Assembly (NCBI GenBank): GCA_018241995.1
Contig: JAFECT010000002.1
Location: 1-64,000, forward strand
DNA length: 64,000 bases
Direction of reading: 5' to 3'
Origin: Pseudomonadota bacterium
Lineage (GTDB): Bacteria; Pseudomonadota; Alphaproteobacteria; Caulobacterales; Caulobacteraceae
Under the pieces are notes generated by a model, which ran no database searches, had not been told where the DNA came from, and saw only the letters and a program-made list of their open reading frames with translations. The position numbers and the translations under genes are program-made. Positions 43,869 to 53,547 of the stretch are shown piece by piece; positions within the stretch are counted from its first letter, which is position 1; the number at the start of each line of letters is the position of its first letter.

Positions 43869-44909
43869 ATGGGCAGAACCTTGAAGATCGCGGGCGTCCT
43901 GCTTGCGCTTTTGGTCATCGCGGCCGGCGTGGGCTGGTCCATGCTGCGCCGGCCTGACATCCCTTACGCCACCCTGGAACAGCGCTACGGTGACGCCCGG
44001 TCGCACTATGTCGACCTGCCGGGCGGGTTTCATGCCCACTACCGCGACCAGGGCAATCCAAAGGGGCCGACGCTACTGCTTCTGCACGGGTTCTATGTGT
44101 CGCTCGACACCTGGGACCCTTGGGTTCAGCGCCTGAGCAAGGACTTTCGGATCGTCACCGTCGACCTGCCCGGCCACGGCCTGACGCGCGCGCCCAAGGG
44201 CTACAAGCCCAACCTGGAAAGCCTGGTGCGCTTCGTGGAAGCGTTCGCACGCGCCAAGCAGCTGGATCGCTTCGTACTCGGCGGGTCGTCCATGGGCGGG
44301 GACGTCGCTTGGCGCTATGCCCTGGCCCATCCGGAGCGGCTGAAGGGCCTGGTCCTGGTGGGCGCCGCCGGCTGGCCCGATCCGCGCCCTGGCCACAGGG
44401 AGCCGACCGACTTCCTGAAGGTCATGGGCAATCCGGCGCTACGCTTTCTGCTACGCGACCTCGACACCTCGTCCCAAGCCCGCGAAGGAATGCGCGCGAC
44501 CTACTTTGCGCCGGACAGGTTCGTCACCGACGCCATGGTCACCCGCTACGTCGAGCTCAGCCGAGCGCCCGGCCATCGCGACGCCTTCATCGACATGGCG
44601 ATCAGCTTCGACCACGACTTCGCCACTCCGGAGCGGCTGGCGGCCCTGAAGACTCCGACCCTGATCCTGTCGGGCGCCCAGGACCAGATCGTGCCGCCGG
44701 CCAGCGCAGGCCGCTTCGCCTCATCCATCGCCGGGTCGCGGCTGATCCTCTACCCGAACACCGGCCACCTGGCGCAGGAAGAGGCGGCCGGCCCGACCGC
44801 CGAGCGCGTGCACGCCTTCGTGATGGGGCTGGAGCCGAAGAAGGCTCCACCACCGCCGCACAAGGACGCGGCGACCTCACGCAGCCCCAATTCAGTGGTG
44901 TTCTACTAG
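43869..44909 (+). CDS. Membrane-anchored alpha/beta hydrolase
   Basis: This is a 346-residue protein. An N-terminal membrane helix (IAGVLLALLVIAAGVGWSML, about 7-26) leads to a hydrolase domain: LLLHGFYVSLDTWDPWV, nucleophile Ser in LGGSSMGGDVA, acid in LSGAQDQIVPP and His in NTGHLAQEE. The catalytic domain should face the periplasm. A Pro/Lys tail follows the domain. It resembles lipases of the LipH/abhydrolase-6 type; the substrate is unknown. The ATG 43869 is preferred over an upstream TTG, since the helix begins there. It meets a convergent peptidase gene four bases on. Confidence 0.82.
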   Translation: MGRTLKIAGVLLALLVIAAGVGWSMLRRPDIPYATLEQRYGDARSHYVDLPGGFHAHYRDQGNPKGPTLLLLHGFYVSLDTWDPWVQRLSKDFRIVTVDLPGHGLTRAPKGYKPNLESLVRFVEAFARAKQLDRFVLGGSSMGGDVAWRYALAHPERLKGLVLVGAAGWPDPRPGHREPTDFLKVMGNPALRFLLRDLDTSSQAREGMRATYFAPDRFVTDAMVTRYVELSRAPGHRDAFIDMAISFDHDFATPERLAALKTPTLILSGAQDQIVPPASAGRFASSIAGSRLILYPNTGHLAQEEAAGPTAERVHAFVMGLEPKKAPPPPHKDAATSRSPNSVVFY

Positions 44910-44913
44910 GGCT

Positions 44914-46923
44914 TCAGACCGACAGGCTCTCGGAGAGGAAGGCGACGTAGCGCGCCATCAGCTCCTCCTCCTTGGCCGCGGACCAGTCGACATGGCCGGC
45001 CTGGGCGATCTCGAGCAGTTCGTGCTTCTTGCCCGCGGCCTTCAGCGCCTGCGCCATGCCGCGCGACTGCTGCACCGGCACGATGGGGTCGGCGGAGCCG
45101 TGCACCAGCAGGACCGGCGCCTCGATCTCGTGCGCGCGCAGGCGCGGCGAGGCCTTTTCCAGCAAGGCCTTGTCCGCGGCCGGGTCGCCGATGCGCTGGA
45201 CCCAGAAGCGATAGTCCTCACGATCCGGCGTGTCGTCGTTGGCGCGCTCATAGTCGAGCATCTCGATCAGGTCGGACAGGCCGCAGATGGCGATGCCGGC
45301 CTTGTAGAGGTCGGGCCGCCGCACCGCACCCATCAGGGTCGCATAGCCGCCGTAGCTGGCGCCGACGATGGCCACCCGCTTGGCGTCCAGGCGATGGGCC
45401 TTGATGGCGAATTCGGCCGCGTCCTCGACATCGGCCTGCATGCGCTCGCCCCAGCTGCGCCATCCCGCGCGGGCGAAGGCCAGGCCGCAGCCGCCGGAAC
45501 CGCGGAAGTTGGGCTGCAGCACCCACCAGCCCTGCGCCGCCAGGATCTGGACCCGGCGGTCGAAATCCCAGGAGTCGCGCGTCTCGGGCCCACCGTGGGG
45601 CAGGACAATCAGCGGCCCGGGCTTTTCGCCCAGCGGAACCGTCAGATAGGCGGTGATCTCAGACCCGTCCCGCGTCGGCGCCTTCAGCGCCCGCATCGCC
45701 GCCAGCCGGTCACGCGACAGGGCGGGATTGGCCTGGCCCAGGTTGTCAGCCCGGCGCGCAGCCCGGTCGTAGGCGTAGAAGGCGCCAGGCTCCCGCGGCC
45801 CGCGCACGAAGGCCAGATAGCGGTTGCGGGTGCGGTCGGCGCCCAGCAGGCGGACATTGCACTCGCCCTGGAAGAAGCTTTCCAGCGCGCGGAAATGCGG
45901 CTCGAAGCTCTTGTCGGCGAAGTCGTAGTCGGAGCGGTCCTCGATGTAGCGTGAGCCGAGGTAGAGCCCCTGGTCGTCGACCAGGCCCTCGACGGCGTCG
46001 CGGCCCGCGCGCACGGCGAAGGGTTTGCCGAAGGCCATGCTGTGCAGGTCGAGCTCGCGAACGCTGACGGTGTCTTCGCCGGGCAGGCGGGCGGCCACAG
46101 TGATCACGCCCGGCCGATCCGTGCCGCCGACGATGTAGAAGTCCGGCGCCTGGTCGTTGCGGGCGGTCCAGACCGGTTTCCATTCCGCCTCGCCCGGGGG
46201 TCGGGCGAAGATGGTGGAGATCACCCCGCCGCGCATGGAATCCCAGCGCAGCACGGGCGTGCCGTGGTCGGCCCAGAAGGCGGTGGTGCGCCAGCCGCCC
46301 TTCTCGATCAGCTCGGCCTGGCCGGTGACCACATCGACCTTGTAGGCGCTGAGCACCTGGCCGGAGTCCCAGGCGCTCATCAGCACATGGCCCGGATCGT
46401 CGCGCAGGAAGCCGATCACCGCCGAGAGGTCGGAGTTGCGCCTAAGCACCCCCTGATCGCCCTCGAACAGCACTTTCGAGCCCGAACCGTCGGCGGCTAC
46501 CGAGATGATGCGTCTGACCGACATGGCCGCGGCCTTGTCGCGGGTGGTGGCGCCGGGCAGCACCTGGCCGTGGGCGTCGAAATGGGCGGCGGCGCGCACC
46601 AGGAGCCGCCCCTCACCCGCCCAGGCCACCGATTCCAGCTCCAGCCCGCCCAGGCCGATGCGGGTCAGGACCTGCTGCGGCTGGGACGCGTCGATAACGT
46701 CGATGCGCGAGGCGATGCGGCCGCGGCTGAGCGATTGTTTGAGCAGGGCGATCCGCGCTCCGGCCGGGGAAAGCGCAGCCCCGCGCGTCTCGGCGGGGGC
46801 GAAGAAATCGGCCAGGGCGGCGGGCAGGACCGAGGGAGAGGCGAGCGCCGGACGCGCCCCCAGGCCAGCCGCGAAGGCGGCGGCGAGGCTTCCTCCCCAA
46901 ACGAGATTGCGGCGCGTGATCAT
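44914..46923 (-). CDS. S9 family (prolyl oligopeptidase) serine peptidase, copy 3
   Basis: This is a 669-residue secreted peptidase. A twin-arginine-like signal opens the protein (ITRRNLVWGG, then a hydrophobic run to about 28). A seven-bladed propeller domain covers about 40-400. The C-terminal alpha/beta hydrolase domain has nucleophile Ser in VAIVGASYGGYATL, Asp in VLLVHGSADPIVP and His in IAQAGHVDWS. This is the architecture of acylaminoacyl and dipeptidyl peptidases. It is the last of three related genes in the same direction and 70 bases after the second. It is the only one of the three with Arg-Arg in the signal. Confidence 0.9.
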   Translation of the reverse strand: MITRRNLVWGGSLAAAFAAGLGARPALASPSVLPAALADFFAPAETRGAALSPAGARIALLKQSLSRGRIASRIDVIDASQPQQVLTRIGLGGLELESVAWAGEGRLLVRAAAHFDAHGQVLPGATTRDKAAAMSVRRIISVAADGSGSKVLFEGDQGVLRRNSDLSAVIGFLRDDPGHVLMSAWDSGQVLSAYKVDVVTGQAELIEKGGWRTTAFWADHGTPVLRWDSMRGGVISTIFARPPGEAEWKPVWTARNDQAPDFYIVGGTDRPGVITVAARLPGEDTVSVRELDLHSMAFGKPFAVRAGRDAVEGLVDDQGLYLGSRYIEDRSDYDFADKSFEPHFRALESFFQGECNVRLLGADRTRNRYLAFVRGPREPGAFYAYDRAARRADNLGQANPALSRDRLAAMRALKAPTRDGSEITAYLTVPLGEKPGPLIVLPHGGPETRDSWDFDRRVQILAAQGWWVLQPNFRGSGGCGLAFARAGWRSWGERMQADVEDAAEFAIKAHRLDAKRVAIVGASYGGYATLMGAVRRPDLYKAGIAICGLSDLIEMLDYERANDDTPDREDYRFWVQRIGDPAADKALLEKASPRLRAHEIEAPVLLVHGSADPIVPVQQSRGMAQALKAAGKKHELLEIAQAGHVDWSAAKEEELMARYVAFLSESLSV

Positions 46924-46993
46924 CCAGGCCTGCTCGTCTCCGCCCCAGGATTGGGACGGGCGGGAGCCGGCGTCAATCGCCAAAGCGCGAAGA

Positions 46994-49078
46994 TCAGCGC
47001 CCGGTCGTCGTCGCCGCGGGTGCGGCAACGCCCAGATTCTCGCCCAGGAAGCGCTCGATCTCGCCCAGAATCCGGCCCTCGGTCTCCCGCGTCCACCCGG
47101 TGTGGCCCACGTCGGGCAACTCCACATAGCGCACCGACTTGCCCGCGCGCTTGAGCGCATCCTTCATCTTGCGCGACTGGTCGACCGAGACGATCGGATC
47201 GCCGTCGCCGTGGATCAGCAGCACGGGCGCCTTGAACCGGTCGACCATGCGGATCGGCGAGGCGGCCTCGAGCTTCGCCCGGTCGGTCTTCAGGTCGCCG
47301 ATGGTCTTGTCCCAGTACTCCACGCGCTGCACCGCGTCGTGGAAAACGTCGTGCTCCCATTCCAGCGTGCGGATCAGGTCGGCGTCACCGGCGACCGAGA
47401 CCACGCAGCGATAGGTCGGGTCACTGGCGCCGGCATGGAGGGCCGCATAGCCGCCGAAGCTCGCGCCCACCACGCAGACCCGCGCCGGATCGACCCTGCC
47501 CGAGGCCAGCACCGCCTTGACCCCGTCGGCGATGTCCTCCTGCATGCGGCCGCCCCACTGCTTGTAGCCGGCCTCGGCGAATGCCTTGCCGAAGCCCGAG
47601 GAGCCGCGGAAGTTCGGTTGGAACACCGCATAGCCCCGGCTGGACAGGAAGGCGGCCCAGCGGTCGTACTCCAGATAGTCGCGCGCCTCCGGCCCGCCGT
47701 GCGGCAGCACCACCAGAGGCGGCTTCTGGCCTGCGGGCGCCGTGACCGGCTCGGTCAGGTAGCCGGCGAGCGTCTGGCCGTCGCGGCTGGTCCATTCGAA
47801 CCGCTGCATGTGGCCCAAGGTATCGGCCGGCACGCGCGGGAAACGGGCGGCCACAGGCTCGACCTTGCCACTCTTGCGATCGAACAGGACGTAGCGGCCC
47901 GGCTCGTTCGGCGCGCTGACCGACACCAGCCAGCGCGATCCGTCGTCGGAGCGGTCCAGCACCACCAGGTCGTGGTCGGCCGGGAACAATGCGCCCAAGG
48001 CCTCGCGCGCCTGGGCCTCCGCCTTGTCGGTGTAGTCGCAGCGCCAGACGTCGGCGAAATAGCAGCCGCCCAGCAGCTTGCCGTCGCGGTCCTGCACCAT
48101 CCCGCGCATGTCGTACTTGGGGTTCTGGGCGATGGCTGGGCCGGTCTCGCGGGTCTTGAAGTCGAGGATACGGATCGAAACCGTGTCGCCGTCCTCGGGC
48201 TTCTTCGGCTTCGCCGCCACATAGAACTGACCGGGCTTCTCGGCCGGTCCCAGCAGTTCGAAGTCCGACAGGGGGATCAGTTCGTCGCGATGGATCTCAG
48301 TTATCCGGTTCCAGGCGGTTTCTCCGGGCGCGCGGCCCTCCAGCAGCAGCCAGCCATAGCCGCTGTGCCCGCCCAGCAGCCGCATGCGGCCCACCACGGC
48401 GCCGGAGTGGTCGATCACATATTCGGTCACGCCGTTGTCGTCGGCCTGGACCAGCTCGGCCGACCGGTCGGCCAGCGAGACCTTGAAGACCTTCACGCCA
48501 TCCAGTTCGCGGGTCCAGGTCAGGATGTGGTCGGGATCGTCGCGCAGGCTGTCGAGCAGCCAGGGCATGCGGGTCTCGAGGCCGACCTTGGCCTCGATCG
48601 GCGCGATCTTCCCGCCCACGCGGTCCACCGAATAGTAGGCCCGCGCCCGCGCGCTCAGATGCGTGGCCTGGGCGTTCACCAGCGGGACCTTGCCCTGCCA
48701 GTCGTAGGCCACTCGCACCCCGTAGACGAGCCGCCCATCGCCCTTCCAGGTCAGGGAGAACATGCGGGTCGAGGCCTTGTAGTGCGGGCCGATGGCCTGG
48801 GCGCCGTTGCCGTTGGTGCGCACCAGGCTGCGCGCCTCATGGGTGTCGGCGTCCCACACCATCAGGTCGTCGCCGTCCGCATCGGAGCGCACGAAAGCCA
48901 CATAGCGCCCCGATGCCGAAAGCGCCGCCAGCGACACCGCCGGCTCGGCCAAAAAGTCCTCGATGGAGGGCGGTGCTGCAGCCTGCGCCGCAGCGGCTTG
49001 GCCGAACAGCGCTGCGGCGACCAGGGCGGCAGTAGCAATCAACCGGCGAGAGGCGGAAAGCGGAAAACGCATCGGCAT
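46994..49078 (-). CDS. S9 family serine peptidase, copy 2
   Basis: This 694-residue protein has a Sec-type signal peptide (about 1-32, ending AQA). It then has the same two-domain layout as its neighbours. The catalytic Ser is in VCVVGASFGGYAAL, Asp in LLIHGDGDPIVS and His in LPDVGHTGWT. HGGPEARDY before the catalytic domain is the conserved oxyanion region. It is likely periplasmic and acts on peptides. Its ATG follows the preceding peptidase stop without a single base between them, so they are one transcript. Confidence 0.91.
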   Translation of the reverse strand: MPMRFPLSASRRLIATAALVAAALFGQAAAAQAAAPPSIEDFLAEPAVSLAALSASGRYVAFVRSDADGDDLMVWDADTHEARSLVRTNGNGAQAIGPHYKASTRMFSLTWKGDGRLVYGVRVAYDWQGKVPLVNAQATHLSARARAYYSVDRVGGKIAPIEAKVGLETRMPWLLDSLRDDPDHILTWTRELDGVKVFKVSLADRSAELVQADDNGVTEYVIDHSGAVVGRMRLLGGHSGYGWLLLEGRAPGETAWNRITEIHRDELIPLSDFELLGPAEKPGQFYVAAKPKKPEDGDTVSIRILDFKTRETGPAIAQNPKYDMRGMVQDRDGKLLGGCYFADVWRCDYTDKAEAQAREALGALFPADHDLVVLDRSDDGSRWLVSVSAPNEPGRYVLFDRKSGKVEPVAARFPRVPADTLGHMQRFEWTSRDGQTLAGYLTEPVTAPAGQKPPLVVLPHGGPEARDYLEYDRWAAFLSSRGYAVFQPNFRGSSGFGKAFAEAGYKQWGGRMQEDIADGVKAVLASGRVDPARVCVVGASFGGYAALHAGASDPTYRCVVSVAGDADLIRTLEWEHDVFHDAVQRVEYWDKTIGDLKTDRAKLEAASPIRMVDRFKAPVLLIHGDGDPIVSVDQSRKMKDALKRAGKSVRYVELPDVGHTGWTRETEGRILGEIERFLGENLGVAAPAATTTGR

Positions 49079-51295
49079 CTACTTCTTGGCCTTGTCCTTG
49101 TCGGCAGGTTTGTCGGCGTCTTTGGCCTTCTCCGGCGGCGCCGAGGGGCGCGGCGTCCCCAGGTGCTTGCCCAGGAAAGCCTCCATCTCGTTCAGCAGAA
49201 GGGCGTTGTCCTTGGCGCTCCAGTCGCCGTGCCCTTCGTCGCCGACCTCGACGAACTTGACCGGCTTGCCGGCCTTCTTGAGGGCTCGCTCCATCCCGCG
49301 CGACTGCTTGACCGGCACCACCTCGTCGGCCGTGCCGTGGATCAGCAGCACGGGGATCGCATAGGTCGAGGCCAGCTGGGCCGGCGACTTGGCCTTCAGG
49401 CGATCGTGGTCGGCCTTGGTGTCGCCTATGGCCTTGGTCCAATAGGTGTAGTGGTCGGAATCGGCCCCGAAGGTCGAACGTTCCCACTCCAGCATCTCGT
49501 TGAGGTCCGAGACCCCGGCGATCGCGACAACGCACTTGTAGAGGTCGGGCTGGGTCGCGCCACCGTAGAGCGCTGCATAGCCGCCGTAGCTGGCGCCGAC
49601 GATGCAGACCTTGGCCGGGTCGGCCTTGCCCTGCGCCAGCACCGCCCTCACCCCGTCGGTGACGTCGTCCTGCATCCGGCCGCCCCACTCATGGTAGCCC
49701 GCCTCGGCGAAGGCGCGGCCGAAACCGTCGGAGCCGCGGAAGTTCGGCTGGAACACCGCATAGCCGCGCGTAGCCAGGAACTGGGACCAGAGGTCGAACT
49801 CGAAGTGGTCACGCGCCTCCGGCCCGCCGTGCGGCATCACGATCAACGGCGGCGCGCCGCTCTTGGGGTAGGCCGGCATCTCGGGCGGCAGGGTCAGATA
49901 GCCGTGCAGTTCCGCGCCGTCGCGGGCCTTCCAGGCGACCCGCTCCATCTTGCCCAGGGCGTCGGTGGGCAGCTTCGGATAGCGCAGGCCCAGAATCTCG
50001 ATGTGGGCCTTGTCGCGGTCGTAGAGGAAGTAGGTGCCGGGCTCGTCCGGCCCCGACACGTTCAACAGCCAACGCCGCCCGTCGTCGGACATGGAAACAA
50101 TGGCCAAGGAGCGATCCCCGTCGAAGAATTTCGACAGGCCCTTGAGGTTGGCCGCCAGCGTCTTGTCGGCGAAGTCGCACTGCAGCACATCGACCCAGTA
50201 GCAGCCGCCGAGCAGGGTCCCGTCGGCCGGGTTCTGCACGATCTGCACCACGTCATACTTTGGATTGCTCCAGACCGGCGCGCCCAGGCTCATTGTCTTG
50301 AAGTCGAAGACCCGCACTGCGGTCGTGTCGCCGTCGGCGGGCGTCTTGGGCCGGACCGCCACATAGACCTCGCCGGGCTTGGAGGTGGGGCCCAGGAATT
50401 CGAAGTCTGAGAACTTGCGCACATCCTTGGCGTGGACCTCGGCGATCTTGGTCCATTGGCTCTGGCCGGGCGCACGCCCCTCGATCACCGCCCAGTCGTG
50501 CAGGAAACCGCTCTTGTGCAGGGTGCGCGCCACCACCGTGCCGGTGGAGTCCAGCTGATAGCCGGTCACGCCGGACTGGCCCGCCTCGATCTGCTCGGCC
50601 GAGCCGTCGCGCACATCGTAGCGATAGAGCGCGCCGTTCCGATCGCTGGTGCGCAGCACCAGGATGTGGTTCGGGTCGTTCGGCAAATGCGCGGCCAGAT
50701 GGGCCGCGTCCTTGGGATCGGCTGGTTTCTTGCTATTGGCTCGCGCCAGCAGGACCTGCTTAGGCCCCGTCGCGGCGGTGCGGTCGACGACGAAGGCCGC
50801 CGGCTCGCGGAACAGGAACACCATGCCGTCGCTGGCGCCGAAGCCCAGCGAATAGGTGGTGACGACCAGCCGGTCGTCGCCCTTCCAGTTGAGCTCCTCG
50901 ATGCCCGCCGCCTGGATGATCGCCAGATGCGAGGTTCCGGTCACGCCGGGCGAGGCGCCGGCGAACACGTCCTTGCCCTTGCGCTCCTCGAGGTCGAACA
51001 CCGCGACCCGCTGCTGGTCCTTCACCGAGCGGACATAGGCGACATAGCGGCCGCTGGGCGACAGCGAGGCCTGGGCCAGGGCCGGATCAGCCAGGAAGTC
51101 GTCGATGGTCGGCTGCTTCAGCGGCTCGGCGGCGGGTTTGGCGGGCTCAGCCTTGGCCGGCGTTGCGGCAGCAGGCGGCGTGGCTTGAGGCGCGGCAGAG
51201 GGCGCGGTCGCCGCAGCAGGCTCGGCCAAGGCGGGCGCGGCGAGAGCCAGCGCGCTTACACAGGCCGCAGCCTGCAGTTTGGACACGAATGACAT
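49079..51295 (-). CDS. S9 family serine peptidase, copy 1
   Basis: This is a 738-residue secreted peptidase, the first of the tandem set in transcription order. A signal peptide ends near residue 25 (ALA), and a low-complexity Ala/Pro/Lys spacer of about 35 residues follows. The propeller domain begins at IDDFLADPALAQASLSPSGRYVAY. The catalytic residues are Ser in VCIVGASYGGYAAL, Asp in LLIHGTADEVVP and His in VGDEGHGDWS. A short charged tail (DADKPADKDKAKK) ends the protein. ATG 51295 begins the signal. The paralogues are similar over their full length, which implies gene duplication. Confidence 0.91.
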   Translation of the reverse strand: MSFVSKLQAAACVSALALAAPALAEPAAATAPSAAPQATPPAAATPAKAEPAKPAAEPLKQPTIDDFLADPALAQASLSPSGRYVAYVRSVKDQQRVAVFDLEERKGKDVFAGASPGVTGTSHLAIIQAAGIEELNWKGDDRLVVTTYSLGFGASDGMVFLFREPAAFVVDRTAATGPKQVLLARANSKKPADPKDAAHLAAHLPNDPNHILVLRTSDRNGALYRYDVRDGSAEQIEAGQSGVTGYQLDSTGTVVARTLHKSGFLHDWAVIEGRAPGQSQWTKIAEVHAKDVRKFSDFEFLGPTSKPGEVYVAVRPKTPADGDTTAVRVFDFKTMSLGAPVWSNPKYDVVQIVQNPADGTLLGGCYWVDVLQCDFADKTLAANLKGLSKFFDGDRSLAIVSMSDDGRRWLLNVSGPDEPGTYFLYDRDKAHIEILGLRYPKLPTDALGKMERVAWKARDGAELHGYLTLPPEMPAYPKSGAPPLIVMPHGGPEARDHFEFDLWSQFLATRGYAVFQPNFRGSDGFGRAFAEAGYHEWGGRMQDDVTDGVRAVLAQGKADPAKVCIVGASYGGYAALYGGATQPDLYKCVVAIAGVSDLNEMLEWERSTFGADSDHYTYWTKAIGDTKADHDRLKAKSPAQLASTYAIPVLLIHGTADEVVPVKQSRGMERALKKAGKPVKFVEVGDEGHGDWSAKDNALLLNEMEAFLGKHLGTPRPSAPPEKAKDADKPADKDKAKK

Positions 51296-51358
51296 GACGA
51301 TCCCCCGCCGCGACAGTGCGCGCGGAGATTGCACTTCGTCAATGGCGGAGCTTGGTCT

Positions 51359-52345
51359 TCAGAGCATCGCCGGGATGACGCGGTCCGGCGGGCGGTGGCC
51401 GTCCTGCAGGGTCTTGATGTTCAGGATCACGCGCTCGCCCATGTCGACGCGGGCCTCCAGCGTGGCCGAGGCCATGTGCGGCAGCAGCACCACATTGGGG
51501 TGGCCCAACAGGGCCGGGTTGATGGCGGGCTCGTGCTCGTAGACATCCAACCCCGCCCCGGCCAGCTCACGGCGGGAGACCATGGCCGCCAACGCGGCCT
51601 CATCGACGATCTCGCCCCGGGCGGTGTTGACCAGCACCGCATGAGGTTGGAGCTTCGTCAGACGTTCGGCCGACAGCAGCCGATGCGTCGCTTCCGTATG
51701 CGGGCAGTTTATGGACACGAAGTCCATCCGCGAGAGCATCTGGTCCAGATTGTCCCAATAGGTGGCGTCCAGCTCCTCGGCGATGCGCGGGCTGACGGGC
51801 TTGCGGTTGTGATAGTGCACCGACAAGCCAAACGCCTTGGCGCGGCGGGCCAGGGCCTGGCCGATGCGGCCCATGCCGACGATGCCCAGCCGCTTGCCGA
51901 AGATGCGCCGCCCGGTCATCCAGGTCGGGGTCCAGCCGTGGAAGTCGCCGCGCTGCACCAGCTCCGCGCCCTCGGTGATGCGCCGCGCCACGGCCAGGAT
52001 CAGCGCCATGGCCATGTCGGCGGTGTCCTCGGTCAGGACGCCGGGCGTATTGGTGACGATCAGCCCGCGCTCGACCGCGGCAGGCACATCGATGTGGTCC
52101 ACGCCCGCGCCGAAGTTGGCGATCATCTTGAGGTTTTCGCCAGCCTGGGCCAGGACGTCGGCGTCGATGCGGTCGGTGATGGTGGGAACCAGCACCGCGG
52201 CCCGCGCGACCGCCGCCTTCAGTTCATCTGTGGTAAACGGCCGGTCGTCGAGATTGAGCTCCGCATCGAACAGCTCGCGCATCCGCGTCTCGATGACGTC
52301 GGGCAGGCGGCGTGTGAGGACGACTTTGAGCTTCTGGACGGCCAT
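51359..52345 (-). CDS. D-2-hydroxyacid dehydrogenase (glyoxylate/hydroxypyruvate reductase type)
   Basis: This 328-residue enzyme reduces a 2-ketoacid such as glyoxylate with NAD(P)H. The Rossmann motif is LGIVGMGRIGQALARRAKAFG. The catalytic Arg is in LVNTARGEIVDE, Glu in DVYEHEP and His in VLLPHMASAT. The N-terminal substrate-binding domain contains NFGAGVDHIDV. The ATG 52345 gives a family-normal start; the longer frame upstream lies over a divergent gene. It lies 63 bases before the first S9 peptidase gene in the same direction, and the two may share a promoter. Confidence 0.92.
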   Translation of the reverse strand: MAVQKLKVVLTRRLPDVIETRMRELFDAELNLDDRPFTTDELKAAVARAAVLVPTITDRIDADVLAQAGENLKMIANFGAGVDHIDVPAAVERGLIVTNTPGVLTEDTADMAMALILAVARRITEGAELVQRGDFHGWTPTWMTGRRIFGKRLGIVGMGRIGQALARRAKAFGLSVHYHNRKPVSPRIAEELDATYWDNLDQMLSRMDFVSINCPHTEATHRLLSAERLTKLQPHAVLVNTARGEIVDEAALAAMVSRRELAGAGLDVYEHEPAINPALLGHPNVVLLPHMASATLEARVDMGERVILNIKTLQDGHRPPDRVIPAML

Positions 52346-52370
52346 GGGCAGAGTTGAGGACGCGCCGGAG

Positions 52371-52907
52371 ATGGCGCCGCGGAGGTGTAGCAAAGCCGCG
52401 CTGGGGGCGAAACGCTCTGTGCGCGTGGCCGTGCTGGGCCTCCTGGCCGTGGCCGGGACCGCCTTCGCCCGCGACGACCGGCCCACGCCCTCGGGCCTGC
52501 CGGTGCCGCGCTGGGTCTCGCTGAAGTTCGGCGCGGTCAATGCGCGCAAGGGGCCCGGCGACGACTACCCCACGGTCTGGACCTACGACGCGCGCCGTCT
52601 GCCGGTGCAGGTGGTCGCCGAGACCAAGGAATGGCGCAAGATCTGCGACCCCGACGGCCAGAGCGCCTGGGTGCACCGGCGCACCACCGACGGCGCGCGC
52701 ACGGTTTTCCGCGCCGCGGCCACGCCCTTGCCCCTGCTGGCCCGGCCCGAGGCCAAGGCGCCGGTCAGGGCCTATCTGTCGCCCCGCGCCGTGGCCGAAC
52801 TCGACAAGTGCGACAAGGGCTGGTGTCGCATCCACGTCGAGAACGTGCGGGCCTGGGCGCCCGAGCGCGAGCTTTGGGGCACGGGCGACGCGCCCCGCTG
52901 CCGTTAA
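52371..52907 (+). CDS. Secreted SH3-like domain protein
   Basis: This 178-residue protein has a long signal peptide (basic for the first 20 residues, then VRVAVLGLLAVAGTAFA). Two bacterial SH3-like units follow: FGAVNARKGPGDDYPTVWTY to about 110, and a second at about 120-170 that ends GWCRIHVENVRAWAPEREL. Such domains bind peptidoglycan or proteins. Four cysteines (two in a CDKGWC pair) could form disulfides in the periplasm. The ATG 52371 has GAGGA and GGAG upstream. It is divergent from the hydroxyacid dehydrogenase gene with only 25 bases between the starts. Confidence 0.8.
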   Translation: MAPRRCSKAALGAKRSVRVAVLGLLAVAGTAFARDDRPTPSGLPVPRWVSLKFGAVNARKGPGDDYPTVWTYDARRLPVQVVAETKEWRKICDPDGQSAWVHRRTTDGARTVFRAAATPLPLLARPEAKAPVRAYLSPRAVAELDKCDKGWCRIHVENVRAWAPERELWGTGDAPRCR

Positions 52908-53012
52908 GCCGGCAACCCATTCGCCGCGAAGCTGTTGAGGCTCAGAGCGGGCTCGTGTAACCCCCTCCCCAACTTGCCGGTGATCACCGGCCGACGGAGC
53001 GCCTCAACGCCC

Positions 53013-53531
53013 ATGACGTCCAACCCGACTTCCTACGACTACGAAGCCCTTCTGGCCTGCGCCCGCGGCGAGCTGTTCGGTCCCTCGAACGCCCAGCTGC
53101 CGGCCCCGCCGATGCTGATGATGGACCGCATCACCCAGATTTCCCGTGACGGCGGCCAGCACGGCAAGGGCTACATCGAGGCCGAGCTGGATATCCGGCG
53201 CGACCACTGGTTCTTCGCCTGCCACTTCCTGGGCGATCCGGTGATGCCGGGCTGCCTGGGCCTGGACGCCATGTGGCAGATGGTGGGTTTCTTCCTCGGT
53301 TGGACCGGCGCGCCGGGCAAGGGCCGCGCGCTGGGCGTGGGCGAGGTCAAGTTCACCGGCCAGGTCACGCCCGACGTGCAGAAGGTCGTCTACAAGATCG
53401 ATCTGAAGCGCGTGATCCTGCGCAAGCTGGTCATGGGTGTCGCAGACGGGGTGCTGGAAGCGGATGGAAAGCCCATCTATTCGGCGCAAGACCTGCGGGT
53501 CGGCCTGTTCGACCCCAACAACCTGACCTGA
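53013..53531 (+). CDS. fabA: 3-hydroxydecanoyl-ACP dehydratase/isomerase FabA
   Basis: This enzyme dehydrates 3-hydroxydecanoyl-ACP and isomerises the double bond, making unsaturated fatty acids. The 172 residues have the catalytic His71 and Asp85 in [24 protein letters not shown], and the family length is kept. It lies 16 bases before fabB, as in most alphaproteobacteria, and fabI is close downstream. The ATG at 53013 was chosen from family length; a more upstream ATG would add a poor extension. Confidence 0.96.
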   Translation: MTSNPTSYDYEALLACARGELFGPSNAQLPAPPMLMMDRITQISRDGGQHGKGYIEAELDIRRDHWFFACHFLGDPVMPGCLGLDAMWQMVGFFLGWTGAPGKGRALGVGEVKFTGQVTPDVQKVVYKIDLKRVILRKLVMGVADGVLEADGKPIYSAQDLRVGLFDPNNLT

Positions 53532-53547
53532 GTTACGAGGTAGATCC

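Noticed and set aside
46505..50410. A 1301-codon open frame on the plus strand
   Set aside because: It runs antisense across the S9 peptidase genes, which carry complete catalytic motifs and signal peptides. Its product is His/Gln/Arg-rich low-complexity sequence, typical of shadow frames in GC-rich DNA.
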